From positions 555,947-619,946 of the forward strand of contig VXAI01000159.1 in the NCBI GenBank assembly GCA_013399305.1: 64,000 nt of DNA, given 5' to 3'. Positions 1 through 52,050 of the stretch are shown piece by piece. The stretch comes from Rostratula benghalensis (taxonomy: Eukaryota > Chordata > Aves > Charadriiformes > Rostratulidae). Made by a program: the position numbers and the translations under genes. Numbering within the stretch: the stretch's first letter is position 1; each line of letters begins with the position of its first letter. The notes under the pieces are model-generated. The model saw only the letters and a program-made list of their open reading frames with translations. It had not been told where the DNA came from and made no database searches.

Positions 1-1145
1 GTTTTCTTGTACTTATCTTCAATGGAAAGTAATGTATTTGCTTTTCAAGTTTGTGTAGATTTAAAATGGCTAGACAAAACCATTTTGATTACTCAGCAAG
101 CTCCATCAAAAGTATTTTACATGTGGTCCTGCATTTTATTTTGTAAGCCAGCTGTTGAAGTGGTAAAACAAATAATAATAAAAAAAGGCTAGGGGTGATA
201 AGTACTTGGAAAACTAAGCTGAAAAGCAAACAAGAAGTATCACGGCATCTGACACTGGAGGATCTGTTCTCTCTGTAGTGTTGCTGTAACTGTCATCAAA
301 GTTATTGAGAAGTATTCTTGAAGAGCTGACCTCACAAGTACCTCGTGCATAGAGTTTACTTGATAGGTATCTGCTGTAGTGCTCTTCTGTTTCCACTTCC
401 TAATTCTACAAAAAGTGAGGCACTGAAAGGTGGGATTTTTGGGTTGGTTGGTTGGGTTGGTTTTTTTAATTGAGAAACCTTCCAGAAATAGTTTTGTATC
501 TGTAGTAAAGAAAGAGGGTTAATGTAGGAGTGAAGAAGTGTGGCACCTTGATATATCTTGGAAGCATATCTTCTTTCATCTTCAGAACATCAGCAATACA
601 AAGTGCTCTACAATCTTTCCTCAACTCTGGGGACAGCACCTTTGGCTTCCTCCAGTTTTTTTGGTGCTTGTACCCACAGAGGTGCCAGGGGAGCATTAAT
701 CAAAGAGTCTGATAAATTGCTTTGTATAAGCTACATGATTATTGTTCATTCCTACACAGACTATGGGAAAGTAAAGCTAGAAAAAGCACCTGTGAGCAGA
801 AAAAATCTAAAAAGCAAAGAGGTGCTATTGGGTGGGAATGGGAATGGATGCAAAATAGCAACACAAGAAAAGGACAGATAGATCACTAAGAATATATGCC
901 TTGAGGTATGTATCAGTGGAACAGCCATAGAGGTAGGATTTCCTAAAAGTGAGTTGAAAGGACTGACACAAGTTTCTGAAAGGAGGATTGTCCATATGCA
1001 GCCAGCAGCTGGAACAAATGCAAAATACTCTCTTGGCTAAGCAGAGACTTAAAGAGGCTTCTTTAAGGACATGGGAAAAGATAGAAAATTGAATAACTAC
1101 CTTCTCCTACCTCTTAAAACATTCATTTATTTGTAAACAAATACA
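1..1145. other. Intergenic DNA, no gene recognised
   Basis: This AT-rich sequence holds only short open frames without splice support or recognisable protein content. A short GGTT-type run lies near 441-470. I see no exon, RNA gene or clear mobile element before the CR1 copy that follows. Confidence 0.6.
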
Positions 1146-1650
1146 TTTGTACTTATGTGCTCTGTCCACCTCTGGGCTCCCCAGTTCAAGAAGGACAAGG
1201 AACTGCTGGAGAGGGTACAGCAGTGGGCTACAAAAATGATTAGGGGACTAAAACATCTCTCTTTTTGGAAGAAAGGCTGTGGAACTTGGGGTTTTTTAGT
1301 CTGGAGAAGAGCAGGCTGAGGGGGAATCTGCTCAACACCTATAGATACTTAAAGGTGGGTGTCAAGGGGAGGGAGCCAGTCTTATTTCAATGGTGCCCAG
1401 TGACAGGACTAGAGGAAATGGGCACAAACTTGAATGTTAAGAAGTTCCATCTGCACAGGAGGAGGAACTTATTGGCTTTGAGGGTGGCAGAGCCCTGGAA
1501 CAGACTGCCCAGAGAGGTGGTGGTGTTTCCGTCTCCAGAGACATTCAAAACCCACCTGGACTTGTTCCTGTGCGACCTGCTCTGGCAGAGGAGTTGGACT
1601 AGATGATTTCCAGAGGTCCCTTCCATAACCCTAACCCATTCTGTGATGTT
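1146..1650 (+). mobile_element. CR1 LINE 3' end (copy A), plus orientation
   Basis: This 5'-truncated CR1 non-LTR retrotransposon carries the last part of ORF2 and the short 3' tail. The reading contains the C-terminal CR1 signature (GNLLNTYRYLK, then RNLLALRVAEPWNRLPREVV). It ends in the CR1-type terminal motif ATTCTGTGATG near 1640-1650. The frame is broken, so it is inactive. Over its central 250 bases it is nearly identical to copy B at 5432-5920, so the two belong to the same young subfamily. Confidence 0.93.
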
Positions 1651-4600
1651 TTTAAAACATTCAGGTGCTTTAAAAAAAAACCAAAAAACCAGTAAAAAAT
1701 CTTTGTACTTTATCCTCCCGTGAAGTGGGAATACTTGAACGTTCCAGCCCCACAGGAATTTGCAAAGTTGCCTGACAACGTCCTGCCACCATCACAGGAG
1801 TGCCTGCACTCATCTGCAGTGCAGGCACTGAAGGCATAGGCTTATCCAAGGAGATATTCCTAGTTTTGGTCCATCCAGCACCCCATTAGAGCTTCTGTAA
1901 AAGTACTCGACACCGAGACTTGCCCCCAGACATGCCATGCCAATGAAGTATTGCCAGGAGCCAAAAGAATACTGTTAAACTAAAGGAAGTGTTTTAAAGC
2001 AGTCGTTTACTATGCAAATATTTATTTATTATTTTATTCAAAAGAACAAGTTAGTCATAAAAGGCAGCTAGCAGACATTTATGTCGGTGAAAAATTTCCC
2101 ATTTAATAAAAAAGAGGGAAAAAATGTTGATGCTTAAACTTACTCTGTGTTTAAGACCAGCTGTTTACTTTTCAGCATTTCCTTGACTCTGGACAATTCA
2201 ATTTCACCATTTTTTCTCTGTTCTTTTATTTCTCTGCATCAGTACAGTGCTTCAGTGTTTGTTTAAATACTATGGAATTCAATGCTATATAAAATATGCT
2301 CTCATTTTAATTAACTCCTCAAAGCCATAAAAGTTTAATATTTGTATGTGAATATGAAGCAATTTTTCCCAATCCTAGGTTCTTACATGAGTTTTTACTT
2401 TTGTAAAGCCCTGAAGCAGTGCATACGTCAACCTGACTTTCTTCAATAACCAGAATAGATCAATTAATATAAATACTTTAAACATTAATTCTGGCAGCTC
2501 CTGAGTTTTATTACACCTTTCTATGTGCCTTAAAAAACCAAAACAAGCAAAAAAGGGCTTCATTGCACTTCTGCCTGTAGCAGGATCCATCAAACTGTAA
2601 AGGAAATAGTGAAATAAGATCAACTTTTTCCACCCTTTTGATTTAAAAATATTTTGCCACTTCCATTGAGAATTTTACATTGGACATGAAACCAGATGGA
2701 AAACATTGTAAAAAGGAAGCTGTCAGTCTCAATTTTCTACTTACATCCAGCACTGTGCAGGAGATATGGATCTGAGGTCATTTGTCGCAGAAAAGTTTTA
2801 TTATCAGTGATTGAAACCTGTTATCAAATCAACACAAATGATGCCTGGCTTAACAAACAGGCCAGCAAAAATTGACAGAAAATGATAGCAGGGTGATAGC
2901 TCCAGTACAATCAAATCAGATCATCACGAAAGGCAGTGAAGCATGTTCCTCCTAATGCGGGTCAGGCTGCAGCCTGGCCGGGTTCATTAGATAACAAGCT
3001 GGATTTTAACCCAATGAACACAAGCAGAAACCGTTATCATCCACCCCAGTGAAGCACTGCACTCCCACATCCTTTGCTGGCTGTAAACCATCCGCAGTGT
3101 TGAGAGAAGCCAGAGATGCTCCAAACGTCCTTCTGCCTGAGCACACTACTTGACCTTACTTAGGATCTCTGTGTAGGAGCAAGAGTAGCTGGAAAGGAAG
3201 ACAGAGCTCTTTTAGTCACAGTTCTAGTTGCTGATGGCCAGCTCTTGGAAAAAGCAGATTTATCTTCTAGCACACAGGATGCCTTTTGGCCACTTTTACA
3301 GCTGTTTCATTAGCCACAGCCCTTCCAGAGAGCAGGGACTAAAATTCAGAGGAAGCTTACTGAATTCCAGATGAGAATGTAATTCCACAGGGCATTTTGT
3401 TTTTTAAAGACACAGCTAGAGCTATAGCTAGACCTAAATGTTAGCAACAAATATAAGACTAAGTTTCCATTTAATCCCTTTAAAGCAAAGGAGTCCAAGA
3501 CTTCTGACACTGACTTACCAAAGATCACTTAAACTTTTCATTTTACCTCTTAGAGGCACCATAACAAATGTGTTCATATAAATATCTGAGGCTTATTGCT
3601 ATTGTGTTAAGAACATAATGAACATTTTCCACCCATACTGGAAAGCTCTCCTTCTCAGATGAAACTTTTCCAGTATTCAGAGCAAAAAAATTGACTCCTC
3701 TCATCTGGTCTCTTAGCACCACCAAAATAGCCAGACAAAAAAAGGCTCTTTATATCTCATTTCCTTCAAATAGAAACACATGAGCAGGGAGCATTCACAA
3801 CCAGAATTTCAAAGTTCATGTACAAATCTAGTATCAATAGCTGCTACAAGGCAATGGTCTACTTCCTGTGTGTAGGAAACTAATGATGGTAAAATTAATT
3901 TTATACAGGAACCGACCAGAATAATACAGACAGGTCAATTTCTTCTAAGCATTGCAAATAGATTTGCTAGTGACCTGTATGCATTATTCTTTAAATGACA
4001 TTTTTTCTATAAACAGCAAGAACCCACACCATCATTCTGTCCCTCAGCCTGTTGGTATCACAGCCTTCTCACAGTATATTATGCCTTGTTTATTTCAAGC
4101 CACTGACAGCGTAACATCATTTCTTTCCCTCACCATTTGTTCCCCAGCCTGTTAGAACCTGCTCCCTAGAAAAACCACCTCATGGTCCAGGTGGATCCTT
4201 TTATCTATATCACAGTTGTTCTCTTTTTCTGTGATGCCAAGACATTGATCTGCTCCTCTAAACAGCCTCTGCTTCCCCGGTAATTCTTTCTTTGATCTGC
4301 TGTAGCTTCTCTTTTGCCTTCTAGACCACAACCTCCTCTGGAGAGAAGCCCCCATTACCCAGCTGTGCCTTACGTACCCCACTGAACACAGAGGTGGAAC
4401 CTCAGCACGAAGCTGGGACTACTTGATCCAGTTTCAGCTTAGTCAAGCCCTGAGGCTTCTGCACAGCTTTTCAAGTAAATCACAGGAGGACTCCACTTAT
4501 TCTTACTAGCCCAGCTACACAACTTTGAGTCCTCCCTGCAAACAAACCAGAACAATTCCCATGGTAACTGCATCCCTTGTAAAAAACACACAAACAAGTC

Positions 4601-5431
4601 CTAGCCATTTAGGATGGTAAGAGGTTAGTGAAAGTCTCTCCACATATATCAAATTGACATTACTCAACAAGTTTCATTTAGAAGTTTCTTCTCCAAAAAT
4701 CCTTCACAACCCAATCTGTGCTCCAGGCTGGTCAAATAGATACAAAACTCAAAATAATGAAGTACAAGGGCCAGGCCAAAGTCTAAAAGGAGACAATGAC
4801 AAAATCTACTACCTATAGATGATGGGGTGTGCCAAGATCAGCAGGAAATAAAGGGTACTTTCAGGACACAGTAGGGACAGAAGTGAAGATCTCTGTTCAT
4901 CAGTGCTTTCCACTTAATTGTTTTACCTCCTAGGGGAAAGGGGATTAAAACCTAGAGTCTCTTCACAGCATGACACCTGCGTTAAACTTGTGAGTTCCAG
5001 AACATCTGCCACACACTGCTGAGACTGCAGTGTACAAAGGCAAAACGTTAGCAGAACAGAAACCCACAGGAAGAGCTGGTCGTGCCTTCAGACTGTGGAA
5101 GCACCAGGATTTCAGACGACAGTTATTCAGTTCCCTGCCATTTTCCAGGTGAGAGGAGAGGGAAAAAGGATAGCTACATCGATACACAATGCTGCAGAAG
5201 AGTGGGAAAACCTCAAAAAGGGTGATCTGATTTTATCAGGTAATTCTGGATCACTTAAAGTCATTTTGTGCCCTTCACAAACTTTTGTGCCTGAAGTCTT
5301 GTATTGCATGACAAGAGCACAGCTTCTAGATACATGGTTAAAACCAAACTGCGCAGCAAGGAAAGAGTCAGTTGTTCTATGGATTTATTAGGTATTTTCT
5401 TCTGTCAATCTTAAATCATCAAAATAGGACA
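1651..5431. other. Intergenic DNA between two CR1 copies
   Basis: No gene recognised. The ORFs here are short, overlap on both strands and match no family I know. The stretch at 2,860-3,080 is somewhat richer in GC and contains a perfect 14-bp palindrome at 2963-2976. A strong short inverted repeat lies at 1799-1829 and is listed separately. Confidence 0.6.
1799..1829. repeat. Perfect 12-bp inverted repeat (hairpin)
   Basis: The arms AGTGCCTGCACT (1799-1810) and AGTGCAGGCACT (1818-1829) are exact reverse complements around a 7-nt loop. The structure would form a stable stem if transcribed. No promoter, T-run or gene context gives it a role. Confidence 0.8.
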
Positions 5432-5920
5432 TCAAATCACAGAACCAAGGAATGATACAGGGTTGGAAAGGACCTCTGGAGATCATCTAGTCCAACTCCT
5501 CTGCCAGGGGAGGACCTCCAGAGCAGGTTGCAGAGGAACAAGTCCAGGTGGGTTTTGAATGTCTCCAGAGACAGAGACTCCACCACCTCTCTGGGCAGTC
5601 TGTTCCAGGGCTCTGCCACCCTCAAAGCCAATAAGTTCCTCCTCCTGTGCAGATGGAACTTCTTAACATTCAAGTTTGTGCCCATTTCCTCTAGTCCTGT
5701 CACTGGGCACCATTGAAATAAGACTGGCTCCATCCCCTTGACACCCACCTTTAAGTATTTATAGGTGTTGAGCAGATTCCACCTCTGCCTTCTTTTCTCC
5801 AGACTAAAAAAACCTAAGTGCCTCAGCCTTTCCTCTTAAGAGAAAGATGCTCAAGGCATTTTGTATCATACAATCATCTTTGTAGCCCTCTGTTGTACCC
5901 TCTCCAAATTTATTTTGGTA
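5432..5920 (-). mobile_element. CR1 LINE 3' end (copy B), minus orientation
   Basis: Read on the minus strand, this is the end of CR1 ORF2. It shows the same WCPVTGLEEMGTNLNVKKF and RNLLALRVAEPWNRLPREVV segments as copy A, followed by the CR1 tail (AATCACAGAAC on the plus strand at about 5436). A short insertion relative to copy A repeats the CCTCTGCCAGGGGAGGACCTCC area. It is 5'-truncated and non-functional. Copies A and B form an inverted pair about 3.8 kb apart. Confidence 0.93.
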
Positions 5921-7519
5921 TTTGGTCTATCAAATGCCAAATTACAGTACCAAGCATTAAGACAGTCTATTTCAATCCACCTGCTTCAAAAAGTTACTGT
6001 AACTCCTAAGTAAGCTTGTAATGGAAAGCAGACATTAAAAAATGAAGAAGGAAACCTTTAATATTCTCTCTCCAGAAAAAAGTTCTGCTTCAAGAGATAT
6101 TTGCCCCCAGAACAGGGCTGTTTGCTATGTGCAGTCAAAGCATCAAGACTTATGCACAACATCGTATACACTTTTATGCCAGCACTTAATTTCTGCATCC
6201 TATTGCTTAAAACCAAGGTAAGGAAGCTTTTGGAAAGAAGGAGCAACTCAGATTGATGCCAGTACTCTAGAGCTTTCAAGTAGTAAACATTTGAAAAACA
6301 CTAACTATATGGTTTTCACTGAAACAGATGGTTTCCATTAGATTCAAAAGCAAACCACTGAAATAAAAATACCACTTAAGATCTCGGATCCTAAACACAA
6401 CTTTTTTTAATGTGTATTTTCAGAGGAGCTGACCTCTTTGGCAGGGGACAATTTGGCTTTCTTTCAGCCAATTTTCTGAGAAATTGCTATACAAGTCTTC
6501 CTTGTACTTGTACTGCTGGGTTCACACCACCCCCTAGCGATTGTTCAAGTCTATTTAATGGCACGACTTCTCTCCTTGGACATTCAATGTTATGTATGGA
6601 AAGGGTTTCTTAAAACAGGTTTAGGCTCTAAACTCTAAGCCTCACATGCCTAACATTGGCTCCATAGCCCTTACAATCTTTTTGTTTATCAGAAATTTAC
6701 TGTCACCTGCTCAAAACTTATCTACAGGTTCAAGAGTTCAAGTGCACATACTGTATCCAAGTACACAAATCCCACTTGTAATACAACACTGTTGCCTTCC
6801 CCCCAACAGTAAAAATGCCTTACCTGTTTTACAATATGCTGCCCCAGTACAAAGGCAGTACGATTTTAAAAGACTGTAGTTAGATAAGAATCAGGTCCAA
6901 GCCTCCATCAGCACAGCTGCTAGAGCCACCCAGGCTGTTTCAGTCCTATTTAACTCATAAAACTTCTGTTTTGTTTGCTACTCAGAACACTTGGGAACAG
7001 AATGCCCACACCTCTAGCATAAAGCATGCCTCACTCAGCCACTAATGCAATCTTCAATCACTCCTTTAACACTCCCATGTGAAAAGTGCCAGGTGTATTG
7101 CAGTTTGCAGACTGAAGACAGACCCTAGAGCCTGTCCTGACAGCTCAGGGACAACAGAGGAGGCATGCCTGCCTCCATTAGCAAAAATCCTAACTGGAAT
7201 TATGCAGCTCCAAATATCCACCTACATGTTTTATTCTCCCTTCAGCTAAATTCTATAGGTCTATGTAATACAGTCCAACAAGCCCGTTTTGGAAAGACTT
7301 CTAACCACAGTTTGTATGGCTGGTGGCAAAAGCATGCCTACCTCCATGAACTAAAGCTGCCCACTTGGCATGAGGTCACACCCCTGTCCATACAGAGCTC
7401 TCATTCACTTCAAAGTGATACTCAAACCAGGAGTTGTTTAATTATGAAAAGATTTTAATACCGTGCCAACAGCACACCGATTTTTCATTTCTCCAACTTT
7501 ACAAAATGGTAACTTTTGA
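5921..7519. other. Intergenic DNA downstream of RPS24
   Basis: No gene, RNA gene or repeat recognised. The right edge, on the minus strand just beyond the proposed RPS24 polyadenylation signals, is G/T-rich as expected for a downstream cleavage element. Confidence 0.55.
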
Positions 7520-7524
7520 ATCAA

Positions 7525-7631
7525 AACCAAAGGGCAAACCAACATTTTATTGACGGTTTATTTGATGTTAAAGCCAGATGAGCAGCTTCTTTCCAGAATA
7601 ATTCTTTCTATACTTCACAGAATGATGTGGT
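7525..7631 (-). other. RPS24: Inferred RPS24 terminal exon and 3' UTR
   Basis: On the minus strand a strong acceptor, TTTTCCTTTACAG, precedes an exon beginning ACCACATCATTCTGTG. Two AATAAA signals follow (complement of 7557-7562 and 7546-7551), then a T/GT-rich downstream element. The most economical reading is the last RPS24 exon. If exon 4 spliced here directly, the frame would add seven residues (TTSFCEV) before TAG. The exact cleavage site is not determined. Confidence 0.55.
7546..7562 (-). terminator. RPS24 polyadenylation signals (two AATAAA)
   Basis: The minus strand has two AATAAA hexamers about 5 nt apart within the proposed last exon. GT-rich sequence lies immediately downstream, as expected for cleavage and polyadenylation. 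Confidence 0.55.
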
Positions 7632-14505
<6,874 letters not shown>

Positions 14506-14533
14506 CTTGGCGGCTGCCTCCCTGTCAGCGAGC

Positions 14534-14550
14534 GAGAAAAGGAAGGAGGA
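14534..14550 (-). promoter_or_regulatory. RPS24 5' TOP-like pyrimidine tract
   Basis: The minus strand has an uninterrupted 17-nt pyrimidine run (TCCTCCTTCCTTTTCTC) about 30-45 nt upstream of the ATG. Ribosomal-protein mRNAs start at a C within such a tract and are controlled translationally by mTOR/LARP1. The exact cap site is not visible, but transcription most likely starts here. Confidence 0.75.
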
Positions 14551-14792
14551 CCTCTCCGCAGCCAATCATAAGGCGGCGCAGGGGTCCTTCGCGCAGGGGG
14601 CGGGGCTGTGTCGGAGAGGTGTCCGTCCCAGTGCCGGGCTCGGGTGTAAGCGATGGGGTTGGTCCTTGGGCGCAGGCGCGCAGTGAGTCGTGCGCTGCCG
14701 CGTGCAGCCCGGCCGGTGGCTGAGGGGACGCTGCTGGGTGCCTTTTCCCCTCCGCCGCCGGGTTCCCCGCTCGTCCCGCCTTGGCCGCCAGC

Positions 14793-49801
<35,009 letters not shown>

Positions 49802-51078
49802 CACTTGGACATAACACACGATAGCAAAACAAGAAATGGCAAGAAAACATTTAAATCAAAAACCAAAACCCCACGTATTATCTGTCTCAATAATTGTGAG
49901 TTGGTAAGTGAAATACCATCAGAAGTACTGCCCAGTTGTTGAGCAGCTGTTCATACAGACCATGAAAGGAGCAGCTTCTCTGTACCAGAGAGTGGAAATA
50001 AATTTCAAGTGGATTTTGGCTGATAAAATATTTTTTTTTTCATGTGCTAGAATTAAATCTTTGTGATAACATTAATATGTGGAAGTTGTTACTAACTCAA
50101 TATTAGACACCTGTATTCAGATTTGATTTAAAAAACGAAAAACCAAACCAAACCCCCACGCCTGCTTTGGGGTGTGCCCACAAGAACCTGCAGATTGTGA
50201 AACTGTTACTAAATTCTGAGAAGACTGTAATAAGAATATTAGAGATTACAAGTAGTTTTTCACATACAGCGACTGTTACACTGCTCAAATCTGTAATTTA
50301 CAGCAGTCTTACTCGTGGGAAAGTTTTGTAATTGAGCAAGGTAATCTGAACAAGCTAGTTCAATTTTAATATCTAAAGTCAAAATAGGAAAGATGTTTCC
50401 CTGCCTGGATGTGAAATAATTTGGAAGTACTTAAATCTTAAACCCACTAGAGCAGGTTCAGAATGAATATATGTTTTTAAATTATTTCAGTGTAGTAGTT
50501 TTAAATCCTTTCTGCTTATAACATGGGCCGGGGTTGGAGAGAAACGAAACAGAAAAGCAGAAGTTGTGCACTAATGAAGTAAAAGCAGCTGCTGGATAAT
50601 TAAGTTTTAAGGGGCCACTGTTTATTGTTTAAATCATCCTCCAGGCAGAGAAGACCTTATGTGAAATTCAATAGAGCTACTGTCCAGTTATTTTGTATTT
50701 TCAGTGTCATACCAAGACAGTTCTGCTGAGGTTTTGGCAGGGAAAAGGTTGAGAGTGTAATGTATTTAGTACCTGTTTTAAAGCCATAAATATTTTATCT
50801 CCCTTTTAACAGCAGAAATTTCAGAATATATATATCATTTTTTCTCTGTGATCTCAGTGCAGCTGCCACTTACCAATTTGTCTGTATAAAGTCTACCTTC
50901 ATTTCTTTTTAGGGATGTAGGTATGAGACAGGTAGGGGCCAAATGGATAGAGCCCATAAACCTTTCCTGTGCATAACAACTTCTTTTTATCGTGGGAAAT
51001 TCTACTGAAAGTGCTTGGTGTTTTTGTGAATTAAAAGAAGATGTAAATGGGGGAAGATTGTATTGGAATGAATAACCA

Positions 51079-51082
<4 letters not shown>

Positions 51083-51118
<36 letters not shown>
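51083..51118 (+). repeat. 36-nt poly-T tract
   Basis: An uninterrupted T-run in the distal POLR3A 3' UTR about 100 bp before the AATAAA. It could be the reverse-complement tail of an old retrocopy, but no flanking retro sequence was recognised. Confidence 0.9.
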
Positions 51119-51119
<1 letters not shown>

Positions 51120-51215
51120 TAAATAGAGTGAAATGCAGCTATTTGAGTGGTGGTTCTGCTGCCTTGAATATGTTTAAAGTATTCAGTAAATTATATCCAT
51201 TGTCTTTAATATGAC

Positions 51216-51221
51216 AATAAA
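51216..51221 (+). terminator. POLR3A distal polyadenylation signal AATAAA
   Basis: A canonical hexamer followed about 30 nt later by a strong GT-rich downstream element. The proximal AATAAA at 49997-50002 could give a short 3' UTR isoform. Confidence 0.7.
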
Positions 51222-51240
51222 AAAAGGGATAAAGAAAAAT

Positions 51241-51540
51241 GAAACCCTTGTGTTTGTTTATTGATGTTACACTTGTGCATAAATAACTTCTGGATGGCTT
51301 AACCTCCATATCCCTCATTTGCGTAGCTATTAAGACAGTTGAGAATTATTGAGCTTAAATCTCAGGTATTTACAAACATAGGGTTTATATTACATATTCA
51401 TTTCTCTTGCTTAATGTTAATATAAGCATATCTTGTCCTCAGAGCAGGCTATGTGCTTGGTAAGTATTTCAGCCCCAAATAGATTGTTTACAGGAGAGCT
51501 CTGAATTAGCAATTACTGTTTCTGTAGAGTCAGTAAGGGA
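51241..51540. other. Intergenic DNA just downstream of POLR3A
   Basis: No gene recognised. The first 30 bases are the GT-rich element of the POLR3A polyadenylation site. Confidence 0.6.
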
Positions 51541-52050
51541 ATGAGCTGCTGGGCTTAGGAAGGACAGGCAGGAGAAATGAGGAGGAGGTGTCACCCTTTG
51601 TCATTGCCCAGCTGGAGTGCATGGAGCTCCGCTTGGGGACAGATGAGGAGTCCATGGAGACCTTAAGGGTCATGATTAAAGGGAGGGCAGGGACAGGTGA
51701 CATTACAGGCCACCTGACCAGGAAGACCAATCAGATGAGAGCCTCTATAGATGGATAGGAGCTGTTCACAAGCCCTCTGTTGGAGGGACAACGCAGTAGG
51801 GCATTAAGCAACCCCGGAGGTTCCTCAAACGTGTTGCTGAGATCTTTCCTCTCCAAGTGATAGAGGATCCAATGAGGAGAGGTGCCAAGCTGGACCTTGT
51901 TCTTGTCAGCAAGAAGGGACTGGTGGTGAACCTCAAGAGCAGCCTTGGCTGCGGTGACCGTGTAATAGTGGAGTTCAGGATCCTTAAGGCAGAGAGGAAG
52001 GCATGCGGCAGGGTCACTGCTCTGGACTTCAGGAGAGCAGACTGAGAGGG
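51541..52050 (+). mobile_element. CR1-type LINE internal fragment (ORF2 endonuclease region, copy F)
   Basis: With frameshifts, the plus strand reads as the CR1 ORF2 endonuclease domain: an ECMELRLGTDEESMETL-like stretch, IKGRAGTGDI, RDNAVGH, RFLKRVAEIF, then GAKLDLVLVSKKGLVVNLKS and SLGCGDRVIVEFRIL ending LDFRRAD at a stop (about 52045). Several stops and frame changes make it dead. Unlike the other CR1 copies it is an internal piece and not a 3' end. Similar sequence may extend to about 52,330 but I could not confirm it. Confidence 0.8.

Larger units (their letters stand above)
49802..51240 (+). other. POLR3A: POLR3A 3' UTR
   Basis: This is an AT-rich untranslated region after the TAG. An early AATAAA lies at 49997-50002, and the stronger distal signal is at 51216-51221, followed by the GT-rich run TTGTGTTTGTTT. 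A 36-T tract (51083-51118) lies near its end. The boundary is inferred from these signals. Confidence 0.7.

Noticed and set aside
1265..1626. Open frames of 79-113 codons at both CR1 copies A and B
   Set aside because: They are decayed CR1 ORF2 C-terminal sequence, recognisable by RNLLALRVAEPWNRLPREVV, and not host genes.
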